Shown here piece by piece: positions 58,773-64,000 of a DNA stretch of 64,000 nt. Under the pieces are notes generated by a model. It ran no database searches. It worked only from the letters and a program-made list of their open reading frames with translations, and was not told the origin of the DNA. The stretch comes from Corallococcus sp. Its GTDB lineage: Bacteria > Bacillota > Clostridia > Christensenellales > CAG-314. The stretch's first letter is position 1. The number at the start of each line of letters is the position of its first letter. The stretch is from the NCBI GenBank assembly GCA_023665205.1, contig JAMPEJ010000002.1, positions 1 to 64,000 of the forward strand. The letters are read 5' to 3'. Made by a program: the position numbers and the translations under genes.

Positions 58773-59813
58773 TCAGCCTATTTTTTGACCGCATTCGGGA
58801 CAAAATTTTGCGCCGACAGATACGGCTGTCCCGCAGGAGGGGCATACGCCGGCAGCTGCAATTCTGTTACCGCACTCCGGACAGAACTTTGCCGAAGCGG
58901 AAACGCCTGCGCCACACTCGGGACAAAACTTGGAGCCCTTTTGCGCAACCGACTTTTTATTTCCGGTACCGCCGAAAGCCGAGCCGACCATTCCGCCGGC
59001 GCCCAAGCCTACGCCCATACCCATAAACGCTCCTGCCGAACCGGTATTTTTGGCCGCGTCGCTCAAAGCGTCCGCCGCTTTCTTTTGAGTGTAAGTATCC
59101 ATTTGATCCGCCAAAATACCGAGACTGGAACGCTCGTCGATGGCTTTTTCCACAGTTTCGGGAAAACTGATGTTTATTACGTTGAAGTCCGTAAGGGTAA
59201 GTCCCATTTCCGACAGTTTTACTTGGGCGTTATCGCGTATCATATTGCCGAACTCTTGATAGTTCATTGCCATATCCAACGCAGAAATTCCGCTTTCGGC
59301 AATGGTATCGCTCATTTGCGAAACCAAAAGGTTTTTGACGTTGCCCTCTATATCCTGCACTTTGTATCTTCCGTTTGTACCGAATATTTCGCGCAAGAAA
59401 GCCGCGGCGTCCGTAATGCGGAAAGCGTAATTGCCGAACGCGCGGATACGTATCATTCCAAATTCTTTATCCCGCATGGCAACAGGATTGTTTGTACCCC
59501 ATTTGCAATCTACAAATTGTTTTGTATTTACAAAGTACAATTCCGCCTTGAAACGGCTTTCCCCCTGATACCATATACTTCCGATACCGGACAAAATCGG
59601 CAAATTTTTGGTGTTAAGTTTGTGCTGACCCGGGCCGAACACGTCGGCAATTTTGCCTTGATGAACAAATACGGCTACCTGCGACTCTCTGACGGTAAGT
59701 TGAGAACCGCTCATTATCTCTTTGCCCTGCATATCGAAACGGTAGACTATCGTATCTTTCGAGTCGTCCTTCCATTCCAACACTTTCCACATTTGCGACT
59801 TAAACCAGCCCAT
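58773..59813 (-). CDS. SPFH-domain protein with C-terminal zinc ribbons (YdjI-like)
   Basis: 346 residues. An SPFH/band-7 domain occupies about 25-230 (SQVAVFVHQGKIADVFGPGQ, QFVDCKWGTNNPV). A Gly/Ala-rich link (GAFMGMGVGLGAGG) leads to CxxC pairs in three similar modules (FCPECGAGVSASAKFCPECG, then VCPSCGTAVSVGAKFCPECG). The same layout is annotated virion core protein or YdjI. It is cytoplasmic and membrane-associated. AAAGGAG lies 9 bases before the ATG; it is the first gene of the pair. Confidence 0.93.
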   Translation of the reverse strand: MGWFKSQMWKVLEWKDDSKDTIVYRFDMQGKEIMSGSQLTVRESQVAVFVHQGKIADVFGPGQHKLNTKNLPILSGIGSIWYQGESRFKAELYFVNTKQFVDCKWGTNNPVAMRDKEFGMIRIRAFGNYAFRITDAAAFLREIFGTNGRYKVQDIEGNVKNLLVSQMSDTIAESGISALDMAMNYQEFGNMIRDNAQVKLSEMGLTLTDFNVINISFPETVEKAIDERSSLGILADQMDTYTQKKAADALSDAAKNTGSAGAFMGMGVGLGAGGMVGSAFGGTGNKKSVAQKGSKFCPECGAGVSASAKFCPECGNRIAAAGVCPSCGTAVSVGAKFCPECGQKIG

Positions 59814-59939
59814 AATTGAAATCTCCTTTGCAAAATTCGATTGATTTGTTCAATCTTGTGTTTACAAAACATATTATACACCAAAAGACAAAGTTTGGAA
59901 ATAACATTTTGACATTTTTTGCACAATTTGGGAGGGCGA

Positions 59940-60833
59940 ATGGTTAATTTGACGGAAATACTGCAAAAAGAATTGCGCGACGGCGACGAGTCGAAAGGTT
60001 ACGTGCAAAAGCTGTTGTTTGACAACCTTGCGCGCGGTTGCCTGCTTAAAACGGACTGCGGCATTTTTGTTGTGGACAAGATCGTTCCGCGGTGGGACTT
60101 CATAGCCGCAAACACTCGTTCTTGGCAAAACGAACCGTTGACAAAACAAACGGACAAAAAAAGTTTTATACGCGAAATGGCGATCGGACAGCAAATTATA
60201 GATCAAAACGGGACGGACTTGGGCGAACTTGCCGACGCGGAAATGACAAACAAACTGGCAGTCAAACGATTGCTTTTAAGTAGCGGCAAATATTTGAGCC
60301 GCGGCGAAATTTCCGCCGTCGGAGACGTCATCATTACCAAAGCAAAGTCCGCCAAGCGCACGTACATAGAAGAATTGCGTCGCGAAAAAACTTTGGAAAA
60401 ATTGAATGCAAGCAGAACAGAGGCAAAATTAGAAGCAACTGCCCAAAGCAAAAACGTGCCGAATGACGACGGCGCGGAAAACTGCGGCGGCAAGGATTTA
60501 ACGCAAACAAACTCCGGAGCGTCCGTCAAAGCAGACGGGATAACGGCCTCAAAAGCAAATCTATCGGCTACCGAAACGATTGACGTTGTCCGTTACAACA
60601 AAAATAACGGATCAGACGCGGGCGCGCGCGAACGAACGGCAACTACCGTCAACGGAACGATACGCCGCAAATACGGTGATTTTTCTTTTTTGATCGGAAA
60701 AAGCGTAGATAAAACCGTGGTAAACTTCCAAGGCGAAGTGATGATAAAACAACACGAAACCATAACGCGAGACGTATTGAGACAGGCGAAAATATCCGGT
60801 AAACTGTTGGAATTATATTTACATATCGAGTAG
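59940..60833 (+). CDS. PRC-barrel-like hypothetical protein
   Basis: 297 residues from the ATG at 59940 (GGGAGG 4 bases upstream). Residues about 78-130 (AIGQQIIDQNGTDLGELADA, LSSGKYLSRGEISAVGDVII) are a PRC-barrel. A low-complexity Asn/Ser/Ala linker lies at about 155-235, and a second conserved piece closes the protein (FLIGKSVDKTVVNFQGEVMI, then DVLRQAKISGKLLELYLHI), an ending seen in other clostridial PRC-barrel proteins. Cytoplasmic; no partner visible. Function unknown. Confidence 0.82.
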   Translation: MVNLTEILQKELRDGDESKGYVQKLLFDNLARGCLLKTDCGIFVVDKIVPRWDFIAANTRSWQNEPLTKQTDKKSFIREMAIGQQIIDQNGTDLGELADAEMTNKLAVKRLLLSSGKYLSRGEISAVGDVIITKAKSAKRTYIEELRREKTLEKLNASRTEAKLEATAQSKNVPNDDGAENCGGKDLTQTNSGASVKADGITASKANLSATETIDVVRYNKNNGSDAGARERTATTVNGTIRRKYGDFSFLIGKSVDKTVVNFQGEVMIKQHETITRDVLRQAKISGKLLELYLHIE

Positions 60834-60982
60834 CGCCGGACAGTTAAGCAACGAGACAAAAACTCAATTTGCATAGAATGCCTTACCAAGCCGGCAAATA
60901 TAACGCGGCGCGGACCGGCAAACGTAAAACGCGTCGCAAAGTAAAACGCCGATCGACGTAAAAACAAATTGGCGCAATATTA

Positions 60983-61011
60983 TTGACTTTTATGTAAAAT
61001 TTTGGTATCCT
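60983..61011 (+). promoter_or_regulatory. Promoter of tRNA-Ser
   Basis: TTGACT (60983-60988), 17-bp spacer, TATCCT (61006-61011). A GGGCG/CGCCC hairpin lies in the 5' precursor before the tRNA. Confidence 0.8.
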
Positions 61012-61065
61012 TGTTGGGCGAGCGGTTGGACGGAAACGTCGACACAACCTTTCGCCCTATAATTT

Positions 61066-61154
61066 GGAGAGATGGTCGAGCGGTTTAAGGCACACGCTTG
61101 GAAAGCGTGCGAGGTTAACAGCCTCCGCAGGTTCAAATCCTGTTCTCTCCGCCA
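61066..61154 (+). tRNA. tRNA-Ser(GGA)
   Basis: An 89-base tRNA with a long variable arm, as expected for Ser. The acceptor GGAGAGA pairs with TCTCTCC, anticodon stem CACGC/GCGTG encloses loop TTGGAAA (anticodon GGA), the T loop is TTCAAAT, and CCA is encoded. Confidence 0.96.
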
Positions 61155-61182
61155 GTGACGCAAGCATACTTGTAGTCGCAAA

Positions 61183-61217
61183 AAATAAGGAATGCAACAA
61201 CGCATTCCTTATTTTTT
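61183..61217 (+). terminator. Terminator of tRNA-Ser
   Basis: AAATAAGGAATGC pairs with GCATTCCTTATTT, followed by T. Between here and 61382 nothing recognisable is seen. Confidence 0.9.
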
Positions 61218-61382
61218 CGCACCTTTTGCTACGTTTGCTTTGCCCTACCAAAACAGAAAAGTAAAATAACGTATCGCTCACTCTGCTTCCTCTCCTTCGC
61301 TGCGCAAAAACATAAATCCAGTCCCGCCAAGTTCCGCTCTCTTTTTTCCGCCAGTTATGATTTCGCCCATAAGTCGTAAACT

Positions 61383-61416
61383 AAAAAGGAACGCAATGTA
61401 AACGTTCCCTTTTTTA
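61383..61416. terminator. Bidirectional terminator of the phage-like cassette
   Basis: GGAACG (61388-61393) pairs with CGTTCC (61403-61408), with A/T runs on both sides so it works on either strand; it closes the minus-strand cassette ending at 61472. Confidence 0.8.
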
Positions 61417-61471
61417 TTTGTATTTAATTTTCGGTTGAAACTGGCAAACAAAAAAGTTTTATGCACTACGA

Positions 61472-61840
61472 CTAAATTTTTATTGCAGTTACGCCTTCTT
61501 CGTTTACGCTCTTCGTTTCGCCTGTGTTTACTTGTTTGCTTAACGCAACCAATTCTTCCACCCTATTGCTGACGGCATGCTCGTCGTAAGGAATTTTGTT
61601 GTCCAACGCGTAGCGGTTGGCCTTGGTCATTACGTAGGCTTTCTTTTCTTCCCCCGTAAACCCTGCAAACGTCTCCGCATCCACGATCAGCGTTTGCAGC
61701 GCGGCGGTAAATTTATTTAGAGCCGCCAGCCTGTTTTTTGCTTTTACGTTTTTTACAAGCGGAATTAAAAATCCCGTTGCAGTCGCAATCAAACCCAAAC
61801 ACGCCGAAGCGACCGTTATTATTTCTTTCAAATCGTTCAT
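61472..61840 (-). CDS. Holin-like (LL-H type) small membrane protein
   Basis: 122 residues from the ATG at 61840. One N-terminal membrane helix (ITVASACLGLIATATGFLIP), then a helical soluble part with the AETFAGFTGEEKKAYVMTKA segment typical of phage LL-H-type holins. In phages it makes membrane holes for lysin release. It is the last gene of a four-gene minus-strand cassette with tail-fibre-like genes. Confidence 0.8.
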   Translation of the reverse strand: MNDLKEIITVASACLGLIATATGFLIPLVKNVKAKNRLAALNKFTAALQTLIVDAETFAGFTGEEKKAYVMTKANRYALDNKIPYDEHAVSNRVEELVALSKQVNTGETKSVNEEGVTAIKI

Positions 61841-61906
61841 ATCTAAATCTCCCAATACACAAATCTAATTTACGTCCGTTTGCATAATCTGCGCAAAACG
61901 CGCAAT

Positions 61907-62035
61907 CTATTTTTCCGCGGCAATTTCAGCGCTTGCGGCATCGAACACCGTAACGCCGTTGCAGACGATTTTTTTTACCGTAGTACCGTTAAAAATTACC
62001 GCGGATATTTTTGTTCCGTTGCATTCCAAATTCAT
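61907..62035 (-). CDS. 42-residue phage-cassette protein
   Basis: Short gene between the collagen-like and holin-like genes: MNLECNGTKISAVIFNGTTV at the start, EIAAEK at the end. AGGAGG lies 9 bases before the ATG at 62035, and it sits 13 bp after the preceding gene. Two CNG and one FNG-type turns suggest a small beta protein, like the little proteins found between fibre and holin genes in phages (XkdX-like position). Family not recognised. Confidence 0.8.
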   Translation of the reverse strand: MNLECNGTKISAVIFNGTTVKKIVCNGVTVFDAASAEIAAEK

Positions 62036-62048
62036 TGCGCGTTTCCTC

Positions 62049-62576
62049 CTAGACGGTTATCACAAGAGTATCGCCCTCAAGACGGAAAGCGCCTTTGGTT
62101 ACGAAATTGCCGGAATCCGCCGCCGTACCCTTTATGTTGAACAGATATTCCCCGATAAAAGTAAACCCGTCGCTTGTTAAAGAGCGCACGGAAACCACGT
62201 TACAGTTTTGCGCGGATATAATCAGGTCGCCCGCCGCAAGTTCGCTTTTTTTATACGAGACGCTGCTAACGTCGTATCTTTCCACACCCGTACCGAACGC
62301 CTGAGAAGATACGTAAATGCCATTACCGTCCGCGCCTTGTCTGCCGTTTGCACCGGTTGTTCCGTTTAAGCCTGCCGCGCCTTGCGGACCGACAAACTTC
62401 GCCCACCTGTAACCGGACGACGGCGCAATATCCCCCGAAGCAAAAGCAAAACCTATGTATCCCATGCCTTCTTGCCAAATTTCCGACGCGTTTTCGTCCA
62501 TGGGCAAAACGTTGTACTTGATAAATACGTTTTTGCCGTCTTCGCCTTTCACTTTGCCTAAATTAACTTTTCCCAT
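62049..62576 (-). CDS. Phage tail-fibre-like protein with short collagen-like segment
   Basis: 175 residues. An N-terminal beta region is followed by about eight Gly-X-Y triplets (GPQGAAGLNGTTGANGRQGA, about 88-112) and a C-terminal beta domain (GTAADSGNFVTKGAFRLEGD). Trimeric collagen-like fibres are common in phage tails and surface proteins. AAAGGAG lies 8 bases before the ATG; 13 bp gap to the upstream gene. Confidence 0.85.
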   Translation of the reverse strand: MGKVNLGKVKGEDGKNVFIKYNVLPMDENASEIWQEGMGYIGFAFASGDIAPSSGYRWAKFVGPQGAAGLNGTTGANGRQGADGNGIYVSSQAFGTGVERYDVSSVSYKKSELAAGDLIISAQNCNVVSVRSLTSDGFTFIGEYLFNIKGTAADSGNFVTKGAFRLEGDTLVITV

Positions 62577-62589
62577 TGTTTTTTCTCCT

Positions 62590-63009
62590 TTAATAATTAT
62601 AAATAAGTTCGCCGTCTTCGCTTAACGAAAAATTCGGCGTTTGGTCTCCGTCGCAGTAAACGCACAGATCCCCGTTTTCGATTGCAAAACCGACAAAACC
62701 GGTTTGCGCGGCAATTATGCCGTTTCTTCCGTCAAACCCGCCGTTTGCGGCTTTCTGTTCCACCGCCGTCGCTTTTTCCAACGCAATTTGCGCAGCGCTG
62801 TTTGCCGAAACCGACAGCGCGCTTGCCGTCTGCGAATCGGTAAGCGCCGTATCCGACTGCATACGAGCCTCAGCGGCATCGAACGCAGCCTTTTGCGAGT
62901 CGCTTTTGGCCTCGGCAGCGTTTTGTTCCGCCGATACGACGCTTTCTACCACTTCCGTCATAATTTCCGCAGTTACCTGTTCGCCGGTTTTGAATACCCT
63001 TGCTTGCAT
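62590..63009 (-). CDS. Phage-like coiled-coil structural protein
   Basis: 139 residues from the ATG at 63009 (AGGAGG 9 bases upstream; the longer frame to 63132 lacks one). After MQARVFKTGEQVTAEIM comes an Ala/Ser-rich coiled coil (about 25-90), then a small beta end (TGFVGFAIENGDLCVYCDGD). This fits a tail or baseplate spacer. First gene of the cassette. Confidence 0.8.
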   Translation of the reverse strand: MQARVFKTGEQVTAEIMTEVVESVVSAEQNAAEAKSDSQKAAFDAAEARMQSDTALTDSQTASALSVSANSAAQIALEKATAVEQKAANGGFDGRNGIIAAQTGFVGFAIENGDLCVYCDGDQTPNFSLSEDGELIYNY

Positions 63010-63264
63010 ATATTTGTTCCTCCTTGTTTTAAGATGATTGCATTGTAACACAGGTACAAAAAATTCTATCTGCCGCGTTTTGAGCAATATTTTGTGCATA
63101 TTTTGGCGCCGATTGAATAAAAAAACGGTCAAATTACGGCAATTTTGTTGAGAATCTGCAAATTTTTACGCAAAAAAGTCTGACAGACATAGAACAAAAA
63201 CCGACAGATAGGTTTTTGCTTTTTTGTTTTATGATTAAACCACAAAAACAAACGGGAGGTCATT

Positions 63265-64000
63265 ATGGCTAAAAAAACAATCAATAACATAGGAACGATA
63301 GATTTCGGCAACGGCAAAAGACTTGTAGTCGCTGCGGATAAAATCGTCCAAGCAATCGGAGAAAACAAAAAAGTGGTAAACGCCGTACTGAAATTGAAAG
63401 GAATAGATACCCTTAACAACTGCAAAATTACCGCCGCGTGCGGATGTTCCGCAGAAAAAACCGTAGATTGCATAACCGCCGGTCAAATTGTCGGCGAAAG
63501 CGTCGCATGCGTAAACGTAACGCACGAAATCGACTGCATTCTGAAAAACTCCGCCGAAAAAGCCGTTTTCAAATTTGACAAAATAATAAGTTGCGGCAAT
63601 ATCGACTTGGAGGTGGAATATCTGCCGCAGCAGATAATGCACCGGAACAACGCATATTTAGACGTTGACGCAGGCAGCGCCGGTAAAGGCAAAATAAACG
63701 TTGCAAGCGGAAACCTGCGTTTTACAGCGGCAGGGCTTGTATACAACGGTTGGCAGGCGGGCAAACGCAAAGTTACGGTAGACGACGCAAAGGACGGCAG
63801 ACGCAACTTCGATACGCACTGCGGCAAAGGGTGGAAACCTTTTCTTTCGCAATACATTGTTAAACGCGCGTGCGAGGGCGACCGCGAAACGTACACTTAC
63901 GTGGACGGCGACGGAAATTACCACGAGTTCGAGGAAAGGTACTACTACTTGCGCGGCGACACGAAAGTTTACGTAAATAAGTCCGACGTTACGGTAGACC
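63265..64000 (+). CDS. RHS/DNRLRE-like large protein, 5' part only
   Basis: The frame is open from the ATG at 63265 (GGGAGGT 4 bases upstream) to the window end, 245 residues, cut by the edge. It has no signal peptide. The early part is beta-rich with scattered Cys (CGCSAEKTVDC); further on, CGKGWKPFLSQYIVKR followed by YTYVDGDGNYHEFEERYYYL resembles the linker before YD repeats in RHS and wall-associated proteins. It is divergent from the phage-like cassette. A polymorphic-toxin-like product is possible but needs the missing part. Confidence 0.6.
   Translation, partial: MAKKTINNIGTIDFGNGKRLVVAADKIVQAIGENKKVVNAVLKLKGIDTLNNCKITAACGCSAEKTVDCITAGQIVGESVACVNVTHEIDCILKNSAEKAVFKFDKIISCGNIDLEVEYLPQQIMHRNNAYLDVDAGSAGKGKINVASGNLRFTAAGLVYNGWQAGKRKVTVDDAKDGRRNFDTHCGKGWKPFLSQYIVKRACEGDRETYTYVDGDGNYHEFEERYYYLRGDTKVYVNKSDVTVD

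Noticed and set aside
61220..61382. Possible second tRNA fragment (CTCTCTTTTTTCCGCCAG-like stretch near 61340)
   Set aside because: Only a weak likeness to the 3' end of tRNA-Ser; no cloverleaf can be drawn.
63195..63217. Terminator between the phage-like cassette and the RHS-like gene
   Set aside because: The AAAAACC/GGTTTTT stem is too short and lies in a divergent promoter region.

Overview
The window looks like chromosome from a low-to-mid GC anaerobic Bacillota, probably an uncultured clostridial lineage. Evidence is indirect: near-consensus TTGACA/TATAAT promoters with 17-bp spacers, strong AGGAGG-type ribosome sites, many intrinsic terminators, a Mn2+-type yybP-ykoY riboswitch, Gram-positive style lipoproteins with InlB-like repeats, a glycerol-3-phosphate oxidation operon of the clostridial/Thermotoga kind, FeoAB, and no sign of an outer membrane. 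A rank below class is a guess.

Layout. 135-6807 (-): five-gene three-carbon-phosphate operon (GlpA-like dehydrogenase with a BFD domain, FAD/NAD oxidoreductase, DUF1667, FGGY kinase, AGPS-like flavoprotein). 7032-11431: MATE exporter, an XRE/small-protein switch, an apparently leaderless HAD phosphatase, tRNA-Arg and a YbjN-like pair. 11513-20308 (-): YfcC transporter overlapping a VTT-PlsC-zinc-ribbon fusion, a large 5'-nucleotidase lipoprotein with four repeats, and dxs. 20628-23739 (-): feoA2, feoA, feoB and a Cys-rich helper. 24014-26373: small membrane protein behind a promoter with G9 in its spacer, TetR, PlsC-like protein. 26766-28043: second XRE switch. 28221-31178 (-): archaeal-type AspRS and AsnRS. 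31430-37887: two metallopeptidase lipoproteins and a PI-PLC-like protein. 38139-43937 (-): TrkH/TrkA, an adenylate-forming ligase, a phosphoribosyltransferase and a P-loop kinase. 44170-48732: MarR, acyl-ACP thioesterase, then a Mn2+ riboswitch driving a P-type ATPase. 48798-49503: third XRE switch. 49608-51255: HAD and cysteine hydrolase. 51350-56141 (-): 1234-residue secreted protein with a Hint domain, preceded by two paralogous lipoproteins. 56543-60833: PNPOx-like, DUF1858, zinc-ribbon/SPFH pair, PRC-barrel protein. 61066-64000: tRNA-Ser, a four-gene phage-tail/holin-like cassette including a 42-residue gene, and the start of an RHS-like protein that leaves the window.

The most striking signals are regulatory. 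Three unrelated XRE regulators sit head-to-head with three unrelated small proteins. In each case a dyad operator fills the 17-bp spacer of the small gene's promoter. Separately, four runs of 8-9 G/C lie outside genes; three are in a promoter spacer, a 5' leader and a Shine-Dalgarno position of envelope genes, which suggests phase variation.
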